Below, in pieces: positions 1 to 7,311 of a DNA stretch of 13,890 nucleotides. Origin of the DNA: Caryophanales bacterium UBA5632 (lineage in GTDB: Bacteria; Bacillota_I; Bacilli_A; Izemoplasmatales; Hujiaoplasmataceae); NCBI GenBank assembly GCA_002421405.1, contig DIJY01000070.1:1-13890 (forward strand), in the 5' to 3' direction. Below the pieces are notes generated by a model. That model did not search any database and was not told the DNA's origin. It saw only the letters and a program-made list of their open reading frames with translations. Every line of letters starts with the position of its first letter. Position 1 is the stretch's first letter. Made by a program: the position numbers and the translations under genes.

Positions 1-517
1 TCATGGTCCAGGGGATAGAACACGTCTACCAAGTATTATCGATGTCTTAAGAAAAGGCAAATACATGCAAATCGGTAATGGGCAAGCAAGATTCTCACAT
101 GTCTATGTTGATAATTGTGCATACGCTCATATCCTTGCAGAAAAGGCTTTGGTTCCTGTATCTCCTGTTTGTGGACAGTGCTACTTTATCACAGATCATG
201 ATTCTGGTTATTTTTTCGATTTCTTTAAGCCCATACTATCAAGTTTAGGCTATGCCATTCCAAATCGTAAGTTACCGTATAAACTTGCTATGGGTTTAGC
301 CTATTTATCAGAATTCATTGCTAAGCTACCATGGAATAAGAAAAGTGCTCAACCAATGTTAACCCGATATACCGTAGCTTCGACAGCTCTAGATTTCTCG
401 TTTGTTCATGATAAAGCAACTAGAGATTTTGGTTATAGACCGCTTGTTCCTTTTGATAAGGCAATCCAAGAAACGATTGATGACCTCAAGTTAAGAGGAT
501 ACGCTAAACAAGACTAA
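1..517 (+). CDS. Extended short-chain dehydrogenase/epimerase, 3-beta-HSD/sterol-dehydrogenase-like (C-terminal part, 5' end outside window)
   Basis: The reading frame is open from base 2 to a TAA at 515-517, so the ATG at 65 is internal and the gene begins left of the window. The visible ~171 residues start with HGPGD, the usual (Y)GPGD element after the catalytic YxxxK of extended SDRs. Next come IGNGQARFSHVYVDNCAYAH, the conserved 'iGdG..fs.vyVdNvA.AH' block that lines the substrate site, and then GQCYFITD. The C-terminal half (LTRYTVAST, DKATRDFGYRP near the end) matches the 3-beta-hydroxysteroid dehydrogenase/NSDHL-like subgroup better than UDP-sugar epimerases. The Rossmann NAD(P) motif and the catalytic Tyr/Lys lie outside the window, so substrate and cofactor cannot be judged. 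Family assignment is good; the exact reaction is unknown. Confidence 0.85.
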   Translation, partial: HGPGDRTRLPSIIDVLRKGKYMQIGNGQARFSHVYVDNCAYAHILAEKALVPVSPVCGQCYFITDHDSGYFFDFFKPILSSLGYAIPNRKLPYKLAMGLAYLSEFIAKLPWNKKSAQPMLTRYTVASTALDFSFVHDKATRDFGYRPLVPFDKAIQETIDDLKLRGYAKQD

Positions 518-550
518 TCGTTAAGAACTATGTTCATTTAGCTTAATGAG

Positions 551-571
551 TGTGATTTTGTAAAAATCACA
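551..571. repeat. Perfect 9-bp inverted repeat with 3-base loop
   Basis: Arms TGTGATTTT (551-559) and AAAATCACA (563-571) flank GTA. It lies 34 bases after the SDR stop and about 75 bases before the GH3 start. There is no T-run after it on the plus strand, so it is a poor intrinsic terminator. It could equally be an operator for the GH3 gene. The TGTGA/TCACA ends resemble a CRP half-site, but the spacing is 11 rather than 6. Confidence 0.5.
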
Positions 572-647
572 TGTCGATAAAATTTAACCATTTGGTTAGG
601 TCAAGAGAGCTTAATCTATATATGCATCACTTGACAGAAAGGTTAGT

Positions 648-2465
648 ATGCGAATTAGTAAATCAAAAAGACTAATTACTATTATCTTGGTTTTGATTTT
701 AAGTGCGTGCGATATTAACAACCAAACAGATAATGATCGTGGAAAAATCAGAATTCAGACTTTAGCTGATATTGAGCAAGCAATCCAATTAATGACTTTG
801 GAAGAGAAAGCAGGTCAATTGATTCAAGCTGAAAGATCTCGCATCAGCTATTCAGAAATCACACGTTATAACATTGGCTCAATTTTGAGTGGTGGTGGAA
901 GTGTACCCCAGGGAAATACACCTGAAGCTTGGGTTAGTATGATCAATCAGATGAATGCAGCTGCACTTAAGTCTTCATCAGGGATTCCCATCATCTATGG
1001 AATTGATGCCGTACATGGTAATAGTAATGTCAAAAATGCAACAATTTTTCCACATAATATCGGCCTTGGGGCTGCCAATGATCCTGATTTGATGAAAGCA
1101 ATTGGCATCGCAAGCGCTAAAGAAATCTTGGCTATTGGCGTTGATTGGAATTTTGCGCCTGCTGTATCCTCAGCACAAGATATTCGTTGGGGTAGAACCT
1201 ATGAGAGCTATTCTGAAGACATTCAAAGGGTCTCAGTTTTGGCAGTTCCTTATATCGAAGGTCTATTGTCAGAAGGCATCCTTACAACCACCAAGCACTT
1301 CATAGGGGACGGATATACAACGTTTTTAACAGGCGAAAATAAAAATCTTATTGATCGTGGTGATGTGACAATGAGTAGAGAAGCCATGTTGGCGGGTAAT
1401 TTAGATGCCTATATCGCAGCGATTGATGCGAACACGAGTGCAATTATGGCTTCTTTCAACAGTGTCAATGGCGTAAAAGTCCATGGTGATCCTACTTTAC
1501 TCACCGACTTGCTTAGAAATGAACTTAAATTTGAGGGGCTAGTAGTTTCTGACTGGGAGGCAATTCATACGATAGCTCCAAGTCTAAATGAGCAAGTAGC
1601 CTTAGCAATCAATTCAGGTGTTGATTTACTTATGCAACCTTATAACTGGAAAGATGTATACAAAGCCATTATATATAACGTAAACAATAAAAAGATATCG
1701 CAAGAACGCTTAGATGAAGCCGTTCGAAGAAATCTCGTATTGAAATTTGAAGCAGGTCTCTTTGATGGTGAAGTGCTGAAAGAGGCAGGTGAAGTTGGCA
1801 CTCAAGCATCTAAGAAAGTTGCACGTGAAGCTGTCGCAAAATCATTGGTATTACTCAAGAATGAAGCGATCCTACCTTTGAAAAAGGATATAAAGATCTA
1901 CTTAACTGGACCTGCGAGCGATAACGTTGGAATTCAATGTGGTGGTTGGACATTGCGTTGGCAAGGTGAAACGGATTCAGATCTCAACAATGGGATCAGT
2001 CTTAAAGATGCCCTCTATGAGGTTTTATCCGCACATGGTGGATCACTCGTAAGTGATCCTAATGAAGCGGATGTGATAATTTTGGCTATTGGTGAAAAAC
2101 CCTATGCTGAGATGCATGGCGATACAGATGATTTATCTCTGGATGGGCCTTTGTCATTAAAGGGCAATATAAGCGCTGTCGAATATGCACAGACCTTAGG
2201 TAAGCCCATCCTAACCATTATGATTGCGGGTCGACCTCTACTTATTGATCCCTATTTAAACGACTGGGATGCCTTTGTTATGGCATGGCTTCCAGGAACT
2301 GAAGGCAATGGCATGACCGATGTTCTTTTTGGAGATAAACCATTTCAGGGTACTCTACCCTTCACTTGGCCAATGTCGAATGATCAGGCTAGCCATAATA
2401 TGAATATGGAGAATTATAATCTAATTAAACATCAATTTAAGTATGGTGATGGAATTGTGCCTTGA
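648..2465 (+). CDS. Lipoprotein glycoside hydrolase family 3, beta-glucosidase / beta-glucan exohydrolase type
   Basis: Predicted exported lipoprotein that removes terminal glucosyl residues from beta-glucosides or beta-glucans. Residues 1-20 are a signal peptide ending in lipobox LSAC, with C21 as the lipidated residue. Residues ~40-370 form the GH3 TIM barrel and ~395-580 the alpha/beta sandwich; 605 aa is normal for the two-domain form. Active-site elements align with barley ExoI: YGIDAVHG (D120), DIRWGRTYESYSED (R180/R183), KHF(I)GDG (K216-H217), VVSDWEA with nucleophile D302 and clamp Trp W303, CGGWT (second clamp Trp W434), and AIGEKPYAE with the likely acid/base E483. Start 648 is set by AGAAAGG (636-642) 5 bases upstream and by the signal peptide. 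It stands alone, converging on the PTS operon. Substrate linkage is inferred; beta-N-acetylglucosaminidase is less likely because the KH-D/H dyad typical of NagZ is absent and the ExoI acid/base loop is present. Confidence 0.9.
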   Translation: MRISKSKRLITIILVLILSACDINNQTDNDRGKIRIQTLADIEQAIQLMTLEEKAGQLIQAERSRISYSEITRYNIGSILSGGGSVPQGNTPEAWVSMINQMNAAALKSSSGIPIIYGIDAVHGNSNVKNATIFPHNIGLGAANDPDLMKAIGIASAKEILAIGVDWNFAPAVSSAQDIRWGRTYESYSEDIQRVSVLAVPYIEGLLSEGILTTTKHFIGDGYTTFLTGENKNLIDRGDVTMSREAMLAGNLDAYIAAIDANTSAIMASFNSVNGVKVHGDPTLLTDLLRNELKFEGLVVSDWEAIHTIAPSLNEQVALAINSGVDLLMQPYNWKDVYKAIIYNVNNKKISQERLDEAVRRNLVLKFEAGLFDGEVLKEAGEVGTQASKKVAREAVAKSLVLLKNEAILPLKKDIKIYLTGPASDNVGIQCGGWTLRWQGETDSDLNNGISLKDALYEVLSAHGGSLVSDPNEADVIILAIGEKPYAEMHGDTDDLSLDGPLSLKGNISAVEYAQTLGKPILTIMIAGRPLLIDPYLNDWDAFVMAWLPGTEGNGMTDVLFGDKPFQGTLPFTWPMSNDQASHNMNMENYNLIKHQFKYGDGIVP

Positions 2466-2516
2466 TTATCAGATATTTTACATAAACATGACATTCTACC
2501 ACACTTAGTTTATTCA

Positions 2517-2623
2517 GCTACTAAAAGTCTTGTGATAAGGCTTAATGTGTAAAAAGACTATCGGCACGTTTGTCGACAGTCTGATGTTTATTTTCGCTCA
2601 AAGGCTTTAATTTTTTTAGTAGC
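2517..2623. repeat. Widely spaced 10-bp inverted repeat around the terminator
   Basis: GCTACTAAAA (2517-2526) and TTTTAGTAGC (2614-2623) are perfect reverse complements. They bracket the minus-strand terminator hairpin in the convergent intergenic region between the GH3 gene and the PTS operon. No transposase or other element lies inside. It may be a long-range RNA stem or chance. Confidence 0.4.
2551..2582 (-). terminator. Intrinsic terminator of the PTS/regulator operon
   Basis: Read on the minus strand, AGACTGTCG (2582-2574) pairs with CGATAGTCT (2563-2555) with one mismatch and a 10-base loop, and is followed by TTTTT. It lies about 120 bases after the stop of the last operon gene at 2700. 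On the plus strand the hairpin is followed only by a broken T stretch, so termination of the GH3 transcript here would be weaker. Confidence 0.7.
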
Positions 2624-2699
2624 AGATTAATCGTCTTGAAATTGAAGCTCCCATTATTTAATTGATCGTCTACGTTTCTAGTGAATTTAAATTAGGCTT

Positions 2700-3446
2700 T
2701 CATGATGTAAATGCTTTAACATTTGCAAAATCAAAATATTTTAATCTTGTTTTTTCTTTATCTAAAATATCTACTTCAGTTATTATTTCACTCGCATTAA
2801 TTTGATCGATCAATTCAATTTCATAATTCTTGTTTACTTGTCTCAAGTTACTACCCAATATTTGATACCCCAATTGATAAGCCGATCCATCATCAACGAT
2901 TACAAATGATGTGTCTGTCTCTTTCTCTAGTGCTCTTTTCATCAACAAGCTTAATGTTTGCCTATTCTTATTCTTCTGACTCGGAATAATTCCGGGAAGT
3001 CGGAAGAGAAAGACAGATGATAGAAATACCAACAGACTCAATGCGCTGAATAAGACAACATTTTCTCCAGATATTATTCTCTCAAATAACGATAGTAAGA
3101 TGATTCCATTCACAAAAGTCACTAAAATAAACTTGATTCCCTCAAGAATCAAACTTATCCTCTGTCGTTTCTTAATCTCAAATGGCTTGAATTTAAAGTT
3201 ATCAAGTATCCATGATGGTGTATCAAAATGACCGATTACAAGTTTATTCGATTCCAAGAGATTCCCAATGATCAAGCTTTGATAAATTTGTTTGCGATAA
3301 ACATCTTTAACAATCTTTGCTTCAATACCCTCTTCGTCGAGTATAGCTTTAAGTTCTACAAGAAAGACATTCTTTTGAAAACGGAAAAAACGAGCTTTTT
3401 GAGTATCTAATAGTATTTCAATTCTTTCTTGAGCTTTCATGTTCAT
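2700..3446 (-). CDS. Two-TM membrane protein, apparent degenerate M28-peptidase-like pseudoenzyme
   Basis: 248 aa and no strong family hit by eye. The layout copies a Bacillota group of membrane M28 metallopeptidases: an N-terminal lobe, an 'HYDTP' metal motif, two TM helices, then 'NDNTSG' and 'FDNEE'. Here VIGHFDTPS keeps H73 and D75, and TM segments lie at ~96-122 and ~129-148. The NDN position reads N159-K160-N161 (KNKNRQT, bridging Asp lost). The DNEE position reads D185-D186-G187-S188 (catalytic Glu and Glu ligand lost). It is therefore probably not a peptidase and may act in binding or regulation. The start overlaps the stop of the upstream regulator in an ATGA (3443-3446), so translation is coupled; a second in-frame ATG lies two codons later. 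It is the last gene before the terminator. The M28 relation is inferred from motif spacing; a lineage-specific membrane protein is the alternative. Confidence 0.6.
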   Translation of the reverse strand: MNMKAQERIEILLDTQKARFFRFQKNVFLVELKAILDEEGIEAKIVKDVYRKQIYQSLIIGNLLESNKLVIGHFDTPSWILDNFKFKPFEIKKRQRISLILEGIKFILVTFVNGIILLSLFERIISGENVVLFSALSLLVFLSSVFLFRLPGIIPSQKNKNRQTLSLLMKRALEKETDTSFVIVDDGSAYQLGYQILGSNLRQVNKNYEIELIDQINASEIITEVDILDKEKTRLKYFDFANVKAFTS

Positions 3447-5365
3447 GTCCGGTTCATTAAAGTTTGTTGGTATAGTCTACGAATTGCCGAATCAGCTTGT
3501 TTTATTGTCAATATATTATTATCAGGACTTAATATGATAATACTTATCTCATCAATTGGACTTCCGTTCATTAGTATCTCATTCTCAAGAACGAAGTGGT
3601 ACACCGTATGATTAAGCTCCTTACCACTGTATATACAAAACATTTGAGACAAATGATGGCTAACAATCTGCGATCCAAGTAATCCTTCTGAAACTTGTTG
3701 GAAGAGATTCGTATTCTCTAATCCAGCAAGAACTAAGTACTTTACTATTTCTTGAATAAGATTGCTTTCACTTGCCTGAATGACACGTTTTTCTATGCGA
3801 CTTAGCTTTGGCAAGATCAACTCATCGACTCTGAGTTTCATAATTAATTTTTCCCATAACTCTGAACTGTTTCGATTCAAATCAAAGTAATCAAAATCTA
3901 ACATGACGATAGGGCATTCTTGTCTGCTCAGTTGCGTCGTGCCAGAAGTAATAATACCATCGTACTTTTTTAAATCAATTGTGTCTAAATCATAGGATGA
4001 AAGATAATCAATCTCTATGTTATAACGTGTCAATGAATTACGATAAGCAACAGATTTATTCGAGAATCTACTTATTTTATTAACATAAGCAATGCGCATA
4101 TCTGAATAGTTATTTGGAATAATAAATATTGCATTAAATAGAACAATAGATAACTCTAGATATTGGTAGGGATCCAGAATACCATCAGGATAAAAAACGT
4201 GTAAAATTTCATTGGCAAAACTTCGCGATGCAGGTATTTGAAGAACTATATCTTTGTATCTTGAAGGAATACTTTTCTCAATGATGTTATATTTTTTTCG
4301 AAAATATGATTTCAATGTAAAAATTTCGATGGCTTTTAAGACCGATGGATAGTCCCCTAAATCAAGATTATATTGCGATAGTATTGAAGAACGAACTTTT
4401 TCAATTTGGCTCGATACGAAATTTATATACTTTGGTTGTGTTGTAGGCAGCTCTTTTGTAATATCGTCCAAATGTAAGAGTAAAAGCAAACAAATGTAAT
4501 TAATTTCTGCTTCATCGGTAATGTCAAATTTGCCAGCAATTTTTTGAGACAGATAATATAGTTTTTCAAAGGCGAATTTTTCAGCAAATTCGAAATTTAG
4601 TTTATTTCCAGAATTAGACTTAACCAACATAATATTGATTAGAACAAACTGAAACCCACGATCAGTGATCTGAATGTCGGAGTCTTTCAATATTTGTATG
4701 AATTTTCTACGTGAAACGATTAAATCATTTTTAGTAAAGTTATATTGATTATAAGCATTCTCTGGAAATATTGAATTTTTATCCTGGAAATTGTAAATAT
4801 CACAGAAATCGAGTAAGCAGGAACGTATTCGTAATGAATCCCCGACTAACTGCATACCATAGTAAGGAACAGCATTTATATCTATTCCATAAGTTTCAAG
4901 TACATTTCTGGAGAGCTTTAAATCGTTAGTCAATGTCGCATTGCTTATATGCAGTTCATCAAGAAGATCTTCCGATTTCAAAAATTTTCTTTCTACCAAA
5001 AGTTTCCTTAAAACAAAAGAAACTCTTGGTTGAGAGCCGAGTTCACGTAAAATTGAATTATCCAGGTATTCAATACATTGGTTTCTAAGTTGTTCGATCG
5101 CTTGATTATCTTTTAATGAACATTCGATGAAATATCCTTTTTTTCGATGAAGATTAATATTTACGCCTTGTTCATTCTTCTCAAACTCATAGTTGATTAA
5201 GCTAATATCCGATTGCAAAGTACGAGATGAAATCATAAAATGATTTACGATTTCATCACTTTGCAAATATTCGTACTTTAATAATCGGTGAATCAATTCA
5301 ACTTGCCTTATATTTAGAAATAACATCATTTCCTCACTATTCGTATTGTTAGTTAAATTATACAC
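3443..5365 (-). CDS. BglG/MtlR-type PTS-regulated transcriptional regulator (HTH-HTH-PRD-PRD-EIIB-EIIA)
   Basis: 640 aa, the usual size for activators of this class. Order: DeoR/HTH_11-like helix-turn-helix ~18-55, a second Mga-like HTH ~115-155, PRD1 ~212-305, PRD2 ~318-422, an EIIB-like domain ~424-495, and an EIIA (Fru/Mtl)-like domain ~515-635. Most phosphorylation sites look lost. PRD1 has DRGF where a His is usual (H298 may be the second), and PRD2 has neither expected His (E347 region, F410). The EIIB domain lacks the P-loop Cys (AYVNKISRFSN). H571 (SHHL) may correspond to the EIIA His. It likely controls the PTS operon that carries it. The given start is GTG, 2 bases after the phosphatase stop, with GGAG 5 bases upstream. 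ATG codons at 5329 and 5326, behind GAGGAA, are good alternatives and fit the usual distance to the HTH. Confidence 0.87.
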   Translation of the reverse strand: MYNLTNNTNSEEMMLFLNIRQVELIHRLLKYEYLQSDEIVNHFMISSRTLQSDISLINYEFEKNEQGVNINLHRKKGYFIECSLKDNQAIEQLRNQCIEYLDNSILRELGSQPRVSFVLRKLLVERKFLKSEDLLDELHISNATLTNDLKLSRNVLETYGIDINAVPYYGMQLVGDSLRIRSCLLDFCDIYNFQDKNSIFPENAYNQYNFTKNDLIVSRRKFIQILKDSDIQITDRGFQFVLINIMLVKSNSGNKLNFEFAEKFAFEKLYYLSQKIAGKFDITDEAEINYICLLLLLHLDDITKELPTTQPKYINFVSSQIEKVRSSILSQYNLDLGDYPSVLKAIEIFTLKSYFRKKYNIIEKSIPSRYKDIVLQIPASRSFANEILHVFYPDGILDPYQYLELSIVLFNAIFIIPNNYSDMRIAYVNKISRFSNKSVAYRNSLTRYNIEIDYLSSYDLDTIDLKKYDGIITSGTTQLSRQECPIVMLDFDYFDLNRNSSELWEKLIMKLRVDELILPKLSRIEKRVIQASESNLIQEIVKYLVLAGLENTNLFQQVSEGLLGSQIVSHHLSQMFCIYSGKELNHTVYHFVLENEILMNGSPIDEISIIILSPDNNILTIKQADSAIRRLYQQTLMNRT

Positions 5366-5367
5366 CC

Positions 5368-6414
5368 TTACTCCAAATACATGGTCTGTAATTGCTGTAT
5401 TTCCTCATCCTTGATACCCAATCCAAATCGTGCATAAGCTCCTATGGATCCATATTCCTTCACTATTTCATCAAGTGCCGCTTGAATGAACACTTCCTGC
5501 GTATCAAAAATTGAATACATAAAACGAGCAACTTCCTCATCATTCGACATTTCTAAAAACCTTTGATAATAGGCTTGATTTTTCTTTTCACGAGCCTTCT
5601 TGGTCAACATGTAATCATATTTAATGTATTCTGCATCGACACCTAATAGGCCAAGAATAAGCAGCGCTGCAAAGCCTGTACGATCTTTCCCTCCCTTACA
5701 ATGAATGAAGCTTGGTGAATTATCTTCTGATGCGACTATATGCAGCATTTGAGCAAAAGCATTACGGCTTGTCTTGTTGTGTACAAATTGGATTTGTTGG
5801 TCAATCATCGCGTTGATTGCGGCGTTTTTATCCTTTTTGAGTAGTTCTTTAGCCTTATCTAGAAAACTCTCATTTTTCATATCCTTTTCATTGTTCTGAA
5901 GTGATCCTGCAAAGATTGCGACAATACCTGCAGGTGAGAAAACATATTGCTTAGTATCCTTATTTACACCTAGATTAGGGTATTCGATGATTTCATTATC
6001 TCCTCTCAGGTCAATGATTGATCTGAGATTGATACGATTTAGGTATGATTGCCCTTCTGGCTTTAAATTATTGAGATGGTCCCCCCGATAGAGTAAGTTC
6101 CATTTAACATGTTTACCATCTATGGTTGGATATCCCCCCATATCTCTAAAATTGTACATGCCATGAATCGGCAAGATACGATGTCCAAAATTCAAATTCT
6201 CTCCATCATCAAAAACGATTTTAAACAATAGTGGGCTTTTACGATCAAAGGAACAGTTAAATACTACGTTACCTTCTCTACCTTCAAACAACCAAACCAA
6301 TTCATTTGAGCATACTTGGTAAACATTATAGTGGATATCTTCCGCCCTCTTTTTTACAAAAAGCTGATGCTTGTCTTCTTCTAGGTAAAAACATTCTACA
6401 AACGTCTGACTCAT
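5368..6414 (-). CDS. Tyrosine/dual-specificity-type protein phosphatase (Y_phosphatase3-like)
   Basis: 348 aa. The CX5R phosphatase signature HCKGGKDRTG puts the nucleophile at C239, the phosphate-binding Arg at R245 and the following Thr at T246. Upstream, NFRDMGGY (88-95), LLYRGDHL (~107-114) and the general-acid-region element IIDLRGDNE (133-141) are typical of the LipA/MptpB-like, IphP-related bacterial group. An N-terminal ~75 residues form an extra beta-rich lobe of unknown role. No signal peptide or TM segment was seen, so it is probably cytoplasmic. The start overlaps the EIIB stop as ATGA (6411-6414), with AAGGTGGG as RBS. Sitting inside a PTS operon, it may dephosphorylate a sugar phosphate, a phosphoinositide-like substrate, or phospho-Tyr/Ser on a PTS or regulator protein; the sequence does not decide which. 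Confidence 0.88.
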   Translation of the reverse strand: MSQTFVECFYLEEDKHQLFVKKRAEDIHYNVYQVCSNELVWLFEGREGNVVFNCSFDRKSPLLFKIVFDDGENLNFGHRILPIHGMYNFRDMGGYPTIDGKHVKWNLLYRGDHLNNLKPEGQSYLNRINLRSIIDLRGDNEIIEYPNLGVNKDTKQYVFSPAGIVAIFAGSLQNNEKDMKNESFLDKAKELLKKDKNAAINAMIDQQIQFVHNKTSRNAFAQMLHIVASEDNSPSFIHCKGGKDRTGFAALLILGLLGVDAEYIKYDYMLTKKAREKKNQAYYQRFLEMSNDEEVARFMYSIFDTQEVFIQAALDEIVKEYGSIGAYARFGLGIKDEEIQQLQTMYLE

Positions 6415-6899
6415 TTTCCCACCTTAGCCTTCTCAATCATCTCTAACAAAGGTGTCGGTGCATGAAATGCTGCTATCTGATACTCGACTTTTATCCCATT
6501 ATTAATGAGCATTTGTAATGCATCTTCTTCATCCTTGGTGAAGCACAAGTCATGGTGATAACTGTGTCTACCTTCTTTGCTACGCATGCCCCCATAATTG
6601 ATATAAGGCATATCGACTCCTCCTTCTACCAAACGGAGTGCATCGACTGTATTTTCCATCAAGAGAAATGTAGATTTCCGGATGGGATTCTCACGATATA
6701 TTTTTATGAATTGATCCACTGAGAATACATGCAAGACAACATCAGGAACCGCCATTTTCAAAACTTGAATCTGAACCGGATTTCCTGCAGCTTTGTCGCT
6801 GATGCATATGATTTGCTCTGCATTGACATGTCTTAGCCATGATGTCGCAACTTGTCCATGAATGAGACGATCATCAATACGTATCCACTTGATTGCCAT
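6411..6899 (-). CDS. PTS EIIB, mannose/fructose/sorbose family
   Basis: 162 aa, full length for the family. IRIDDRLIHGQV at the N-terminus is the signature, with H14 as the phosphorylated residue that passes phosphate from EIIA to the sugar during EIIC/EIID transport. Later conserved parts include the VLKMAVPD segment and YINYGGMR. It is a cytoplasmic partner of the membrane pair EIIC-EIID. The gene starts 26 bases inside the end of the EIIA gene; AAGGAG lies 7 bases before the ATG. Its stop overlaps the phosphatase start by 4 bases. Sugar specificity (mannose, fructose, sorbose, N-acetylgalactosamine and so on) cannot be read from the sequence. Confidence 0.95.
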   Translation of the reverse strand: MAIKWIRIDDRLIHGQVATSWLRHVNAEQIICISDKAAGNPVQIQVLKMAVPDVVLHVFSVDQFIKIYRENPIRKSTFLLMENTVDALRLVEGGVDMPYINYGGMRSKEGRHSYHHDLCFTKDEEDALQMLINNGIKVEYQIAAFHAPTPLLEMIEKAKVGK

Positions 6900-7311
6900 T
6901 GTTTATCTCCTTAATGCGCTTTGTAATATTGATTAGTGAACTACCGTGTACCGACTCAATTAATTGCGACAACTCGTTTAAATCCAGATGCCTTTGAAAC
7001 ATTATCTCAAGTAAGATTGGAAGATTAAACCCAGAATAGACGAGGATGTTTTCGTTCTCCAGCGCCAAATGTGTCGCAATCTTAGAGGGGGTTCCCCCAT
7101 AAATATCCGTTAAGATGAGAACCCCATTGTCATGATTAAGATTGTTATAGATGTTTCGCAATTCATTGAGACAGGTATCATAGTCCTTTTCGGCACTCAC
7201 TGAAACAACATGGGTATCTTCTTGAGGATAGCCAATGATCATTTCTACACTCTTAAGTGCTTCCTGGGCAAAGTAACCATGACTTGCCAAAATGATGGAG
7301 GTGTTTGACAT
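6874..7311 (-). CDS. PTS EIIA, mannose family
   Basis: 145 aa. The N-terminal IILASHGYFA contains H11, the residue phosphorylated by HPr. TDIYGGTPSKIA at ~88-99 is the conserved EIIA-Man loop that faces the active site, and VYSGFNLPILLE follows as in the family. It is a stand-alone EIIA rather than the EIIAB fusion of ManX. Its ATG shares one base with the EIID stop (TAATG at 7309-7313), with GGAG 11 bases upstream. The 3' end overlaps EIIB by 26 bases. Confidence 0.95.
   Translation of the reverse strand: MSNTSIILASHGYFAQEALKSVEMIIGYPQEDTHVVSVSAEKDYDTCLNELRNIYNNLNHDNGVLILTDIYGGTPSKIATHLALENENILVYSGFNLPILLEIMFQRHLDLNELSQLIESVHGSSLINITKRIKEINNGNQVDTY

Noticed and set aside
65..517. ATG at 65 as the true start of the dehydrogenase
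   Set aside because: The frame is open to the window edge and the upstream codons encode the conserved GPGD motif, so the ATG is internal.
551..571. CRP-like site (TGTGA...TCACA)
   Set aside because: The half-sites are 11 bases apart instead of 6, and Bacillota use CcpA rather than cAMP-CRP for catabolite control.
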